Origin: Acidobacteriota bacterium
GTDB lineage: Bacteria > Acidobacteriota > Blastocatellia > Pyrinomonadales > Pyrinomonadaceae
DNA length: 64,000 nucleotides
Reading direction: 5' to 3'
NCBI GenBank assembly: GCA_019242475.1
Contig: JAFAVK010000052.1
Coordinates: 55,359 to 119,358, forward strand
In this document: piece after piece, positions 1-11,426 of the stretch
Layout of the letters: every line of letters starts with the position of its first letter
Numbering within the stretch: position 1 is the stretch's first letter
Program-made: the position numbers and the translations under genes
The notes under the pieces: model-generated
What the model was told of the DNA's origin: nothing
The model's database searches: none
The model's input: only the letters and a program-made list of their open reading frames with translations

Positions 1-3
1 TTC

Positions 4-516
4 ATGGCCTACTTCTTCCGCGACCCGCAACGCGCGGTGCCGGCGGAGGCGGGGCTCGTCGTCTCGCCCGCGGACGGCAAGGTGACCCGCATCGAGAGAC
101 TCGCGGGGAACGGCGCGGACTCGCCGACCGTCGTCAGCATCTTCCTCTCGCCCTTCGACGTGCACGTCAACCGCGCCCCCATCGCGGGCGAAGTCATCGA
201 CGTGACCTACACGAAGGGGCGTTTCATCGCGGCCACGAGCGACAACGCGAGCCTCGTCAACGAGCAGAACGCGCTGACGATCAAGGGCGAGCGGATGACC
301 GTGGTCTGCAAACAGATCGCGGGCGTCCTCGCGCGCCGGATCGTCTGCTGGAAGCGCCCCGGCGACAGCCTCGGGCTGGGCGAGCGTTTCGGCCTCATCA
401 AGTTCGGGTCGCGGACGGACTTGGTGCTGCCCCGTGGGGTCGAAGTTTCGGTCAAGGTGGGCCAGCGCGTGAGCGGCGGCGTGACGGTGATAGGGAGGTT
501 CCTCGATGGCGAGTGA
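4..516 (+). CDS. psd: Phosphatidylserine decarboxylase (5' end possibly truncated by window edge)
   Basis: MAYFFRDPQR...SPADGKV...FLSPFDVHVNR...FGLIKFGSRTDL, typical short-type PSD with GS processing site. Confidence 0.9.
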   Translation: MAYFFRDPQRAVPAEAGLVVSPADGKVTRIERLAGNGADSPTVVSIFLSPFDVHVNRAPIAGEVIDVTYTKGRFIAATSDNASLVNEQNALTIKGERMTVVCKQIAGVLARRIVCWKRPGDSLGLGERFGLIKFGSRTDLVLPRGVEVSVKVGQRVSGGVTVIGRFLDGE

Positions 517-1426
517 AGCGAAGGGCTCTGTGCAGGCCCCGTCGGAAGAGGTGAGGGAGCGGCGCGGCATCAGGAAGGGGCTCTACATCCTGCCCTCCGC
601 CTTCACGGCCGCCAACATCGGCATGGGCTACTTCGCGGTCATGGCCGCGCTCCGAGGCTTCCAGATGCTGGACGGGGTCTCCCTGGGCCAGCCCCTGGTG
701 GGGGAGGCGGCGCAGAAGATCGCGGCCGCCACCATGCATTTCGACAACGCCTCGCGCGCCATCGGCTGGGCGATTCTGTTCGACACGCTCGACGGCAGGA
801 TCGCGCGGCTGACGAAGACGACGACGGAGATCGGCATCCAGTTCGACTCGATAGCGGACGTGCTCACCTTCGGCATCGCGCCCGCCGTGCTCGTCTACGC
901 CTGGGGCTACGGCTCGACGTTCGCCGACGGCAGCCAGCTCCACAAGCTCGGTTGGTTCCTCTCCTTCATGTTCCTCATCTGCGGCGCCCTGAGGCTGGCG
1001 AGGTTTAACGTGCAGGCCACGCGCCCCCGCCCGCTCGCGGAGGGGAGCGCGAAGGTCGATAAGAAGAGTTTTCTGGGGCTCCCGATCCCCGCGGCGGCGG
1101 GGCTGCTCGCGGCGCTCATACATTTCGCCCCGCGCCCTCTGCTCACGTACGGGGGCGATTACGCGCCCCTCTACGCGAGCCTCCTGATGGGGGTGGTGGC
1201 GGTGCTCGGGGCGCTGATGGTGAGCACCATACGCTATTCCAGCTTCAAGACGCTCGGGGCGGGGAAGCGCAGTACGATCATGGTGATGCCCATCATCGCC
1301 GCCGTCGGGATGCTCGTCTGGCTCTTCTCTCGTTACGTCCTTCTGACGATAGTCCTCATTTACGTCCTGCACGGAATCATTTTCCGCATCTTTGCGCTCT
1401 TCCGTTCGCGCCCCGCCGAGGAGTGA
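506..1426 (+). CDS. pssA: CDP-diacylglycerol--serine O-phosphatidyltransferase
   Basis: CDP-alcohol phosphatidyltransferase motif DTLDGRIARLTKTTTEIGIQFDSIAD; overlaps psd end. Confidence 0.9.
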   Translation: MASEAKGSVQAPSEEVRERRGIRKGLYILPSAFTAANIGMGYFAVMAALRGFQMLDGVSLGQPLVGEAAQKIAAATMHFDNASRAIGWAILFDTLDGRIARLTKTTTEIGIQFDSIADVLTFGIAPAVLVYAWGYGSTFADGSQLHKLGWFLSFMFLICGALRLARFNVQATRPRPLAEGSAKVDKKSFLGLPIPAAAGLLAALIHFAPRPLLTYGGDYAPLYASLLMGVVAVLGALMVSTIRYSSFKTLGAGKRSTIMVMPIIAAVGMLVWLFSRYVLLTIVLIYVLHGIIFRIFALFRSRPAEE

Positions 1427-1448
1427 GGTGCTTCGCCGAGCGCGCGCC

Positions 1449-2609
1449 TCATTGCGGCGGGTTAGACGTCTGCGCGTTGTTCGTGAGCGCCATCAAACCT
1501 TCCCGGGTCGTCAATAAAAGCGCGTCCGCTGAGAGCAGCGGCGCGGCCTCCGTGTTGTTATCCTCGCCGACGTAGATGCTGTTAACTTTCTTACCGTCCG
1601 CCAGATTGAGCACCACGCACTCGTCGCCGACCAAAGGCGCGAGCAGCACCTGGTTCTTCAGCACGAGGGGCGGGGCTGTGACCCTGCCCGCCAACTGCCT
1701 TTTCCAGATTTTCGCCCCGTTCTGTGGCGAGAGGCAGTAGACGAAATTATCCAGGGAGGTTGCCAGCACCCACCTCTCACCCGCCAGGACGGCCTGTATC
1801 GCGGCCCCCGCCCGCACACGCCACCTGAGGCGCCCGTTCGTCCTGTCGATTGCGTAGACAAACCCGTCCGCGGCACCCGCGTAAACCATGCTGCCGTAGA
1901 CGGCGACCGGCGCACTCAAAGCTTTCCGCGTCCGATAACGCCAGAGAGTTCTCCCGCTCTCCGGTTCGATGGAGATGATGTCCCCGTAAGTGTCGCTGGC
2001 ATAAAGCGTTTCGTCGTCGAGTAGGTTTAAGGTGGTGAAAGGTGAAGAGTTGTACTTAATCCACTTGATCTCGCCCGTCTCCTTTTTGAGGACATAGAGG
2101 CGCCCGTCGGAAGAGGTGACGAAAAGGTTCTGTGTATTCAAATTAATGATTCCTCTGACGGGGGAGGGCAGGGTGCGCATCCAGGAGGTCAGACCGCTCT
2201 GACGGCTCAAGGCGCGCAGGACGCCCGTGGCCTGCGGGTAGATCGATTTGGGCGTCGGAAGACTCTCCGAGGCAACGTAGACGTTTCTGTTATCAACCGC
2301 GGGCGAGGCAGACAGGGCTCCACCGACATCGCTCCTCCAGACGAGACCCCCGTCGGACAGCCCCACAGAAACGATGGAGCCGTTATCCAGCGGCATGTAT
2401 GCGCGTTCGTTATCCGCGGCGGGCGTGAGATTTGTTACGGATTCCGTTTTAAAGAGCCAACGGACGTATACGGGTCGCGCCAGGTCGGTCAAATTCTGCC
2501 CCGACGCCGGGACTGATAATATTGCCAGCAATAGCGTTAAAGGGAGGAGTGTCTCCGTAAATTTTATCAAGTTGCTTCGGATAACTCCGGAGGCCGTCTT
2601 TACTCTCAT
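1449..2609 (-). CDS. PQQ-binding-like beta-propeller repeat protein, secreted (ORF open to 2690; start MRVKTASG preferred)
   Basis: Repeated blades such as VYAIDRTNGRLRWRV, VYCLSPQNGAKIWKRQL; N-terminal signal-like segment. Confidence 0.75.
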   Translation of the reverse strand: MRVKTASGVIRSNLIKFTETLLPLTLLLAILSVPASGQNLTDLARPVYVRWLFKTESVTNLTPAADNERAYMPLDNGSIVSVGLSDGGLVWRSDVGGALSASPAVDNRNVYVASESLPTPKSIYPQATGVLRALSRQSGLTSWMRTLPSPVRGIINLNTQNLFVTSSDGRLYVLKKETGEIKWIKYNSSPFTTLNLLDDETLYASDTYGDIISIEPESGRTLWRYRTRKALSAPVAVYGSMVYAGAADGFVYAIDRTNGRLRWRVRAGAAIQAVLAGERWVLATSLDNFVYCLSPQNGAKIWKRQLAGRVTAPPLVLKNQVLLAPLVGDECVVLNLADGKKVNSIYVGEDNNTEAAPLLSADALLLTTREGLMALTNNAQTSNPPQ

Positions 2610-2636
2610 TTGTTTTTGATGAAAGCCTGTCCAGTA

Positions 2637-2666
2637 TTGGCTAATAACAATTCGACAAACTATAAT
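2637..2666 (+). promoter_or_regulatory. Predicted sigma70-type promoter for guaA (TTGGCT-N18-TATAAT)
   Basis: Exact TATAAT at 2661-2666, TTGGCT at 2637-2642, 18-bp spacer, in divergent intergenic region. Confidence 0.6.
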
Positions 2667-2726
2667 CGCGCGCGAACCAATGAGCCACACGTGCGGTGGG
2701 CTTTAGTCTACGGAGGAGGCCGGCTT

Positions 2727-4283
2727 TTGAGCAAGCAACCCGCGCCACACGACACCATCCTGATACTAGACTTCGGTTCTCAATACACCCAATTGATCGC
2801 CAGGCGGGTGAGGGAATCCAACGTCTATTGCGAGATTTTGCCTTTCGACACGCCGAAAGAGGTAATACTGGCACGGGAGCCGAAGGGGATTATCCTTTCG
2901 GGCGGACCGGCCTCGGTTTATGACGCGGACGCGCCCAAACTCTCCTACGACCTGCACGACCTCTTACGATGTCCGGTTCTGGGTATCTGCTACGGCTTAC
3001 AGGTGATCGCCTCGGAACTGGGTGGGGAGGTGCGCCCCTCTGCGAACAGGGAGTACGGGTACGCACGCCTCCTCGTCGCCGACCAGAACAGCCCTCTTTT
3101 CAAAGGCTTACCGGCCGAGATGGACGTTTGGATGAGCCACGGCGACCACATCATCAGCGTTCCGGAGGGCATTCACGTCACGGCCAGGACGGCCGATGCG
3201 CTTAACGCTTTTGAGGGTTTAAGCGGCCGCATATACGGCGTCCAGTTTCACCCGGAAGTGGCGCATACGCCCTTCGGGAAGGAGATTCTGCAAAACTTTA
3301 TCTATAGAGTTTGTGAGGCGCAGGCGGACTGGTCGCCGCAGTCGATTATCGGCGAGCAGGTCGCCAAAATTCGCAGTCAGGTCGGCGCGGAGAAGGTCAT
3401 CTGCGGGCTCTCGGGCGGGGTGGATTCGACGGTCGCGGCGGCGCTCGTGCACGAGGCGATTGGCGAACAGCAGACCTGCATCTTCGTGGACACGGGGCTT
3501 CTCAAGGAGGGGGAATTCGAAACCACGCGCGCTCTGTTTCGGCAGAAGATGAGTCTCAACGTCGTCGGCGTAAAGGCCGCGGACGAGTTCCTCGGCGCGC
3601 TGAAGGGCGTGGCCGATCCGGAGGAGAAGCGACGGATCATCGGCAGGGTTTTTATAGAGATTTTCGAGAGGGAAGCGAAGAGACTTGGTGGGGTTAAATA
3701 TCTAGTCCAGGGTACTTTATACCCGGACGTGATCGAGTCCGTCTCCGTCCGCGGCCCTTCGGCCGTTATCAAAAGCCACCATAACGTGGGGGGCTTGCCC
3801 GAGCGTATGAACCTGACGCTCATCGAACCGCTCAGAGAACTCTTTAAAGATGAGGTTCGAACGATTGGCAGAGACCTGGGGATACCTGAGGATTTCCTGC
3901 GTAGACATCCTTTCCCCGGCCCCGGTTTCGCCGTCAGGATTCTGGGTGAGGTTACCGAAGAGCATCTGAGATTGCTCCGGGCGGCCGATCTGATAATCGA
4001 GGAGGAGCTGAAACTCGCACAACTGTATGACAGTGTCTGGCAGGCGTTCCCCGTGCTTTTACCGGTTTCGACGGTGGGCGTGATGGGCGATTTCAGGACG
4101 TACGAGCGCGTGCTGGCGATTCGGGCGGTAACGAGCGTCGATGGAATGACGGCCGACTGGGCGCGGCTCCCGCACGATGTCTTAGGGCGCATCTCCACAC
4201 GCCTCATCTCTGAGGTGAGGGGCATCAACCGCGTAGTTTTTGACGTAAGTTCAAAGCCGCCGAGCACGATTGAGTGGGAGTAG
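2727..4283 (+). CDS. guaA: GMP synthase (glutamine-hydrolysing); TTG start preferred over the upstream ORF start at 2610
   Basis: ILILDFGSQYTQLIARRVRE, GICYGLQ, GLSGGVDSTVAAALVHEAIG, C-terminal KPPSTIEWE; GGAGGA just upstream of TTG at 2727. Confidence 0.95.
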   Translation: MSKQPAPHDTILILDFGSQYTQLIARRVRESNVYCEILPFDTPKEVILAREPKGIILSGGPASVYDADAPKLSYDLHDLLRCPVLGICYGLQVIASELGGEVRPSANREYGYARLLVADQNSPLFKGLPAEMDVWMSHGDHIISVPEGIHVTARTADALNAFEGLSGRIYGVQFHPEVAHTPFGKEILQNFIYRVCEAQADWSPQSIIGEQVAKIRSQVGAEKVICGLSGGVDSTVAAALVHEAIGEQQTCIFVDTGLLKEGEFETTRALFRQKMSLNVVGVKAADEFLGALKGVADPEEKRRIIGRVFIEIFEREAKRLGGVKYLVQGTLYPDVIESVSVRGPSAVIKSHHNVGGLPERMNLTLIEPLRELFKDEVRTIGRDLGIPEDFLRRHPFPGPGFAVRILGEVTEEHLRLLRAADLIIEEELKLAQLYDSVWQAFPVLLPVSTVGVMGDFRTYERVLAIRAVTSVDGMTADWARLPHDVLGRISTRLISEVRGINRVVFDVSSKPPSTIEWE

Positions 4284-4287
4284 ACAA

Positions 4288-4358
4288 GGCCGCCTCCGCT
4301 TAACGATTTAAGCCCTTTCTTATTAAGAAAGGGCTTAAATCGTTAAGCGGAGGCGGCC
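4288..4358. repeat. Perfect 34-bp inverted repeat with 3-nt loop between guaA and miaB
   Basis: ggccgcctccgcttaacgatttaagccctttctt / att / exact reverse complement. Confidence 0.95.
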
Positions 4359-4434
4359 GGGAGACAGCTCTTGGCAGAACTTTATCTCCTGACCCGTATC
4401 AATTCTGATAAACTAAGGGCACAGAGGGTTATAA

Positions 4435-5769
4435 ATGAGTAAGTTGAGCGTCCACATTGAGACTTTCGGCTGCCAGATGAATGTGTCCGACTCGGAGCAG
4501 GTAGCCACGAAACTCCGCGAGCACGGGTTTGAGTTAGCTGATGCCGACGCTTCCGCCGATGTCATTCTTCTTAACACCTGTTCGATACGGGAAAAGGCTG
4601 AGCAGAAAGTATTTCGGAGAGTGAATGAGATCAAGCGCGGGCGCGCCGGGCGTCAGCCCTTAGTGGGTGTGTTGGGGTGCGTCGCGCAGCTCGAAGGCGA
4701 ATCTATTTTCAACAGCTCCCCTTCCGTGCAACTGGTGGCAGGCACCGGGGCCGCGGACAGGATTCCGAGTCTTTTAGACCGTGTGAGGGGGGGCGAAAGT
4801 CGTGTCATCGATCTGGGCGGACGTGAGGAGGGGGCGGATTTTGAAATCTCACCTGCCGTCCGCCACTCGAAGCACGTCGCCTTCGTCCCGATTATCGAAG
4901 GGTGTAATAAGTTTTGTACCTATTGTATCGTGCCTTATTCACGCGGTCGCGAACGGAGCCGCACGGCCTTTGAGATCGTCGAAGATGTCGAGAAGCTTAG
5001 GGCCGACGGTTTCAAGGAAGTACAGCTCATAGGGCAGAACGTCAACAGTTATCGTCCAAGGGTTGAGAAAGGACTGGAGGGTTTCTCCGGGGCCACGCCT
5101 TTTTCGAGGCTTCTACGTGCGGTCGCCTCGACCGGCATGACTCGCGTAAAGTTTACGACCTCCTTCCCCAGGGACTTTCACGCGGACATCGTCAAGGCGA
5201 TAGAGGAGTACGAGAACCTTTGTAACTGGGTGCATCTGCCCGTACAGTCAGGTAATAATCGAATTTTGCGTGCGATGCGCAGGGGGCATAAGGTCGAGGA
5301 GTATCTGGAGAGAGTTGCGGCCGTCAAGAACTCGCGCAGAGAAATCTCGCTCACGAGTGACATAATAGTAGGGTTCCCGGGTGAGACGGACGAGGAGTTC
5401 GAGGACACTTTAAGGCTGGCAGAAAAGTGCGAGTTTCATGGCCTGTATATCTTCAAATATTCAGAGAGGCGCGGCACTCCCGCCGCCAGGTTAAAGGACG
5501 ACGTCACAAAGGACGAGAAGACTCGACGCTTTCTCTCCCTCGAAAACTTGCAAATGGCAATACAAAGTAAGGTTTACAAGGATTATGTTGGTAGAATGGT
5601 TGAGGTGCTGGCCGAAGGCTTCAGTGCAAGATCCGACAGCGACCTCAAAGGCCATACGACCTGTAATAAAGTAGTAAATTTCGCCGCCAGTCCTGAGTTC
5701 ATAGGAAAGGTCGTAAGGGTTCGTGTAACGGAGGCGAAGGCGCATAGCCTTTTCGGCCAACTTCTGTAA
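4435..5769 (+). CDS. miaB: tRNA-2-methylthio-N6-dimethylallyladenosine synthase
   Basis: ETFGCQMN, NTCSIREKAE, GCNKFCTYCIVPYSRGRERSR (radical SAM CxxxCxxC), TRAM-like C-terminus. Confidence 0.95.
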   Translation: MSKLSVHIETFGCQMNVSDSEQVATKLREHGFELADADASADVILLNTCSIREKAEQKVFRRVNEIKRGRAGRQPLVGVLGCVAQLEGESIFNSSPSVQLVAGTGAADRIPSLLDRVRGGESRVIDLGGREEGADFEISPAVRHSKHVAFVPIIEGCNKFCTYCIVPYSRGRERSRTAFEIVEDVEKLRADGFKEVQLIGQNVNSYRPRVEKGLEGFSGATPFSRLLRAVASTGMTRVKFTTSFPRDFHADIVKAIEEYENLCNWVHLPVQSGNNRILRAMRRGHKVEEYLERVAAVKNSRREISLTSDIIVGFPGETDEEFEDTLRLAEKCEFHGLYIFKYSERRGTPAARLKDDVTKDEKTRRFLSLENLQMAIQSKVYKDYVGRMVEVLAEGFSARSDSDLKGHTTCNKVVNFAASPEFIGKVVRVRVTEAKAHSLFGQLL

Positions 5770-5795
5770 AAAATTAGAAGCGCTTAGAGGGTTCT

Positions 5796-6281
5796 ATGGA
5801 GATCGAAGTTAAAATAAGAGGGTTAATGATGGACCCGAGCAGCGGAACTCCTATCATTATTCTCAAAGACATCAACAGCGAGACCATGTTACCCATCTGG
5901 GTCGGTGCGTACGAGGCTAACGCCATCGCGCTCGAAATAGAGAAAATCTCTCCTCAGAGACCTATGACGCACGACCTTCTGCGCAACGTCATCCTTGAGA
6001 TGGGCGCGAGCGTCGAGCGCGTCGTCGTCACAGAGCTGCGTGACAACACCTTCTTCGCGACGATCAACATGAAGGACAGGGGGGGCGAGTCCGTCTTGAT
6101 CGACGCACGCCCTTCCGACGCCATCGCCCTGGCCCTGCGGGTCGATTGCCCGATCTTTGTGAACGAAGAGGTGATCAGGGCCTCTCGTAATACCGTCGCG
6201 AGCGGGGAGGAGGAGAGCGTTTCGGGCTCCGAAGATGAATGGCCCGATGTAATCGGCGAGGCCGGCGACCTGCCGATGTAG
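5796..6281 (+). CDS. Bifunctional nuclease family protein (DUF151/BFN)
   Basis: MEIEVKIRGLMMDPSSGTPIIILKD...LPIWVGAYEANAIALEIE...DARPSDAIALALR. Confidence 0.85.
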   Translation: MEIEVKIRGLMMDPSSGTPIIILKDINSETMLPIWVGAYEANAIALEIEKISPQRPMTHDLLRNVILEMGASVERVVVTELRDNTFFATINMKDRGGESVLIDARPSDAIALALRVDCPIFVNEEVIRASRNTVASGEEESVSGSEDEWPDVIGEAGDLPM

Positions 6282-6312
6282 TTCTTAAATCTTCTGACCG
6301 GGACAACCTTCT

Positions 6313-7074
6313 TTGAGCACCGTCATCGCAATAGCCAATCAGAAGGGCGGGGTCGGGAAGACCACGACCACGATCAATCTCGCCGCCGCCTTCGCACAGC
6401 GCGGACAACGCGTACTCCTGCTCGACCTGGATCCGCAGGGCAATAGCTCCATCTCCTTCCTGGATCCGCGTTCGATAGCCGCCTCGGCCTACGAGATGAT
6501 GGTGGACGGGCAGGAGGATCTCTCCGTCTACACGTACCCGACGGCCGTCGGGGGTCTGGAGATAATTCCTGCGAGGATAAGTCTGGCGAAGCTTGAATCA
6601 AAGCTGGTGGGCGATTTCGACGCGCCGTTTCGTCTGAAGGATCGTTTGGAGCGTGTCGCGGGGCGCTACGATACGATCTTCATCGACACGCCGCCGACTC
6701 TGGGTCTGATAACGGTGAACGCACTGGTCGCCTCCACACACGTCTTAATCCCTATACAATCCTCTTTCTACGCGCTCGAAGGGACGGATGATCTCCTTGA
6801 GACGATTGAGAAGGTCAAAGCACGCCCCAACCCGAACCTGCGTGTACTGGGTGTGCTCGTGACTCTTTTCGATAAGCGGACGACCCTGGCGAGGGAAGTG
6901 TACGAACAGATCCGAAGCGTCTTCGGGCAGCAGGTCTTCGAGACGGTTATAACCAAGAGCGTGCGTTTGGAAGAGGCCCCTGCGTACAAGGAATCGATCT
7001 TCACGTTTGCGCCGCAATCGACCGGCGCCAGCGAATATTCAAAACTTTGTGAAGAGGTGATGCAGCGTGTCTAG
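6313..7074 (+). CDS. parA: ParA/Soj chromosome partitioning ATPase
   Basis: IAIANQKGGVGKTTTTINLAAAFA Walker A; FIDTPPTLGLIT. Confidence 0.93.
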   Translation: MSTVIAIANQKGGVGKTTTTINLAAAFAQRGQRVLLLDLDPQGNSSISFLDPRSIAASAYEMMVDGQEDLSVYTYPTAVGGLEIIPARISLAKLESKLVGDFDAPFRLKDRLERVAGRYDTIFIDTPPTLGLITVNALVASTHVLIPIQSSFYALEGTDDLLETIEKVKARPNPNLRVLGVLVTLFDKRTTLAREVYEQIRSVFGQQVFETVITKSVRLEEAPAYKESIFTFAPQSTGASEYSKLCEEVMQRV

Positions 7075-7915
7075 AAGAGGACTCCCTGCGGGAATACGTA
7101 TGAGGCACGATGCGCATTACGTAGAGGAACTGTCGAGCCAGAGCCCGACGACCATCGGCCGACTGATTGCGTTGGAGGCTCTCGACCCGAATCCCGAGCA
7201 GCCGCGCGTAGAGATCGGTGATTTGACGGAACTGACCATCTCCATCAAGGAGAAGGGCGTTTTAGAGCCGCTCCTCGTGAAGCCGACCCGGCAGAAGGGG
7301 CGGTGGATGATCATCGCGGGGGAGCGTAGGTGGCGCGCCGCACAGGCGGCGGGTCTGAGGGAAGTTCCATGCGTAGAGATGGACGTTGACGAGGCGGCCG
7401 TCGCGGAGATCGCGCTCATAGAGAATATGCAGCGGAAGGATTTGACGCCCTGGGAGGAGGCTGACGGGCTTGCGGCCCTCTGTCAACGGTACGGTTACAC
7501 GCACGAGGATGTCTCCAGGAAGGTCGGGAAGAGCCGGACTACCGTCACGGAGGCCATCGCGCTGGCGGCAATACCTGAGGAGATACGTGAAGAATGTCGG
7601 CGCGCCGACATCAACGTTAAGTCTCTGCTCTTACAGATCGTCAGGCAGCCCGACACCGGGATGATGCGTCAGGCGATCAGCGCCCTTGCCAATAAAGAGT
7701 TTACGAGGGATGAGGCGCGTGCGTTGATTCGAGAGCGAAAGTTCAAGGAGGGGCATAAGGAAGGAAACGCGGACGCCTCTAAGCCCTTTACGTTCAAATA
7801 TCAACTGCCTACACCTAACGTAAAAGTTGAACTGAAATTCCGGAAGGCAGAGGTGGAGAAGAGTGAGATTATAGAGGCCCTCAAATCGCTCTTAAAGGAG
7901 TTGGAGAACTCTTAG
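7067..7915 (+). CDS. parB: ParB/Spo0J family partition protein
   Basis: ITSI-like ParB-N domain, GERRWRAAQAAGL, AEIALIENMQRKDLTPWEEA; overlaps parA end by 8 nt. Confidence 0.93.
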   Translation: MSRRGLPAGIRMRHDAHYVEELSSQSPTTIGRLIALEALDPNPEQPRVEIGDLTELTISIKEKGVLEPLLVKPTRQKGRWMIIAGERRWRAAQAAGLREVPCVEMDVDEAAVAEIALIENMQRKDLTPWEEADGLAALCQRYGYTHEDVSRKVGKSRTTVTEAIALAAIPEEIREECRRADINVKSLLLQIVRQPDTGMMRQAISALANKEFTRDEARALIRERKFKEGHKEGNADASKPFTFKYQLPTPNVKVELKFRKAEVEKSEIIEALKSLLKELENS

Positions 7916-7954
7916 GATGCTCGCGCCGCCTTCTTCTGCTACATGTTTTCGGTG

Positions 7955-8563
7955 CTAGGAGTTTCGCCCGCCCTTTTTTGCCCTCCGCTGTAGACTCTGT
8001 GCCCAACGTTCGAAGGTCGGCTGGAGCGGTTTGAAGAGTCTTGCGCGAAATGTGTGCTCCTGCTCATTCCACTTCTTCAGATGTCTCTCCGTGTAGGTTC
8101 TAATGGAGGATTCCAGTTGGCCTTTTTTCACGGAGTGGCGCAGCGTCAAGTAATGATGCTGGCCGACAAGTGAGAAGATGACGGCGGCCATGTTTGCTTT
8201 AAAAGAGAGTCTAGGGATGAGCCTTTTGTGTAGAGGCGCATCCTTCGGGAGGAGCACGTCGAGCGCCACCTCAATCCATGCGGGCTGCGAACCCTGTCGT
8301 GGGTGATAGAGGCCCGGCAGCTTTGTTTGCTTCAACTGCGTGTTGCGTAGCCTGGGGTCGGAGATCGAATCGACCAGGCGCAGGCGTTCGAGCCCCCTCA
8401 GGTGCTCCTTGGGGAGGGTGGACAGAATTTTTCTGATGTTAGCATCTGTCCCGGATGGTAGCTTCTGACGGCTGGAACTATTTTCTATTTTATTAACCAT
8501 GAGCACAAAGCATCCGAAAAGGGTTCTGTTTAGAGTTGTAAAGAAGAAAGGGTAATTTTGCAA
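7955..8563 (-). CDS. Conserved hypothetical protein
   Basis: Single 202-aa ORF in lower-GC segment between parB and metK; basic, no recognised domain. Confidence 0.5.
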   Translation of the reverse strand: MQNYPFFFTTLNRTLFGCFVLMVNKIENSSSRQKLPSGTDANIRKILSTLPKEHLRGLERLRLVDSISDPRLRNTQLKQTKLPGLYHPRQGSQPAWIEVALDVLLPKDAPLHKRLIPRLSFKANMAAVIFSLVGQHHYLTLRHSVKKGQLESSIRTYTERHLKKWNEQEHTFRARLFKPLQPTFERWAQSLQRRAKKGGRNS

Positions 8564-8766
8564 GCGGAGCTCATTCGAGCCGGGAGGGGAATAATTATCT
8601 CAGGCCATAAAGGCAGAAAAGACAGATAGACCTTGAGTCCGATAATGAATCTTATGTCTTGCACTCTTAGAAGGCTGTGTAGAAGGGGCTCCTGCAAATC
8701 CAAACTAAAATTCGCCTGCCGTTTTCGCCTGGCGTCCAGACAGAACAGATTAAAACCCTCGGTTCC

Positions 8767-8796
8767 TTGACATCGTTCGACGCGTGTTGCTACATT
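8767..8796 (+). promoter_or_regulatory. Predicted sigma70-type promoter for metK (TTGACA-N18-TACATT)
   Basis: Consensus -35 TTGACA 8767-8772, -10 TACATT 8791-8796. Confidence 0.6.
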
Positions 8797-8854
8797 ACGC
8801 GTTCTTTTGTCCCGAGCTACTCTTTCCAGACAGACCACAGGAGGCATTTAGCAA

Positions 8855-10006
8855 TTGAGCAACTCCGGCAGTTACCTTTTCACCTCTGAATCCGTTACAG
8901 AAGGCCACCCTGATAAGATAGCCGACCAAATTTCTGACGCAGTCCTCGACGCAGTCCTTTCAGAGGATAGCAAAGGACGCGTCGCCTGCGAGACGCTCGT
9001 CACGACGGGCTTGGTCGTAATTGCCGGCGAGATCACGACGAACGCACAGATCGACTTCTCGCAAGTGGCACGTGAAACCGTTAGAGAAATAGGTTATACG
9101 CGGGCCAAATACGGTTTCGATTGTGACACTTGTGCAGTCCTGACGGCGGTCGATAAACAGTCCCCGGACATCGCAATGGGTGTCGATACGGGCGGCGCGG
9201 GCGATCAGGGGCTCATGTTCGGTTTCGCCTGTAACGAGACGTCGGAGTTGATGCCCCTCCCGATCCAACTGGCCCACAAACTCTCTCGGAGGCTGGCGGA
9301 GGCCAGGCGTTCGGGTGCGCTCCCGTACCTGCGTCCCGACGGCAAATCCCAGGTCACGGTCGAGTACAGGGACGGTCGCCCTTTCCGCATCGACGCCGTC
9401 GTCATCTCCACGCAGCACTCCCCGGACGTCTCCAACGAGCAGCTGCGCACAGAGATCGAAGAGCAAGTTATACGCGCGACAGTCCCCGTCGAGCTGCTCG
9501 ATAAGACTACAAAATATCACATCAATCCCACCGGACGCTTCGTCGTGGGAGGCCCGCAGGGCGACGCGGGGCTGACAGGAAGAAAGATCATCGTCGATAC
9601 GTACGGCGGGTACGCGCCGCACGGGGGCGGTGCATTCTCCGGTAAAGACCCGACCAAGGTTGATCGCTCCGCCGCTTACATGGCTCGCTACATCGCCAAG
9701 AACATCGTGGGCGCAGGACTCGCCGAACGCTGCCTTGTGCAGCTGGCCTACGCCATCGGCGTCGCGGAACCCGTCTCCGTCCTCGTAGACACGGGCGGCA
9801 CAGGGCGCGTGAGCGAGTCCGACCTCTCGAACCTCGTGCGTGAACACTTCAACCTGACCCCGCACGGCATCATCGAGACTCTCAAGCTAAGGCGGCCAAT
9901 ATATAGACAGACGGCAGCTTACGGGCATTTCGGCCGTGACGAAGAGGGCTTTAGCTGGGAGCTTACCGACCGCGCTCAGGAGTTGCGCGAAGCCGCAAAA
10001 ATCTAA
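8855..10006 (+). CDS. metK: S-adenosylmethionine synthase (TTG start)
   Basis: [54 protein letters not shown]. Confidence 0.96.
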   Translation: MSNSGSYLFTSESVTEGHPDKIADQISDAVLDAVLSEDSKGRVACETLVTTGLVVIAGEITTNAQIDFSQVARETVREIGYTRAKYGFDCDTCAVLTAVDKQSPDIAMGVDTGGAGDQGLMFGFACNETSELMPLPIQLAHKLSRRLAEARRSGALPYLRPDGKSQVTVEYRDGRPFRIDAVVISTQHSPDVSNEQLRTEIEEQVIRATVPVELLDKTTKYHINPTGRFVVGGPQGDAGLTGRKIIVDTYGGYAPHGGGAFSGKDPTKVDRSAAYMARYIAKNIVGAGLAERCLVQLAYAIGVAEPVSVLVDTGGTGRVSESDLSNLVREHFNLTPHGIIETLKLRRPIYRQTAAYGHFGRDEEGFSWELTDRAQELREAAKI

Positions 10007-10041
10007 CCCCTGCTAAAAGATCAACGATTCCCCGAAGGTAA

Positions 10042-11322
<1,281 letters not shown>

Positions 11323-11351
11323 GGCGACTTTAGAAGATTTGAAAAGGGTTT

Positions 11352-11387
11352 GAAGGGCGGGCCGCGTCATGCACAGGCCCGCCCTTC
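11352..11387. terminator. Bidirectional terminator-like hairpin between convergent ahcY and lptFG
   Basis: gaagggcgggcc (12-nt loop) ggcccgcccttc. Confidence 0.7.
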
Positions 11388-11426
11388 GTGTTTCCGAAGG
11401 CGTTTTCTCGACTCCGCCTCATCATC

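Noticed and set aside
452-1372. Long minus-strand ORF (306 aa) opposite pssA
   Set aside because: Mirror ORF in GC-rich coding DNA; Arg/Glu/His-rich low-complexity translation with no domain, opposite a clear family member.
8530-8847. 105-aa minus-strand ORF before metK
   Set aside because: Overlaps the metK promoter region and the adjacent ORF; composition not protein-like.
8564-8854. SAM riboswitch upstream of metK
   Set aside because: No recognisable SAM-I/II core or paired elements by eye; only promoter and RBS are supportable. A covariance-model scan would be decisive.
9064-9079. parS-like site agTGGCACGTGAAACC near parAB
   Set aside because: Only 12 of 16 positions match TGTTTCACGTGAAACA, one half-site is poor, and it lies inside metK; could be chance.
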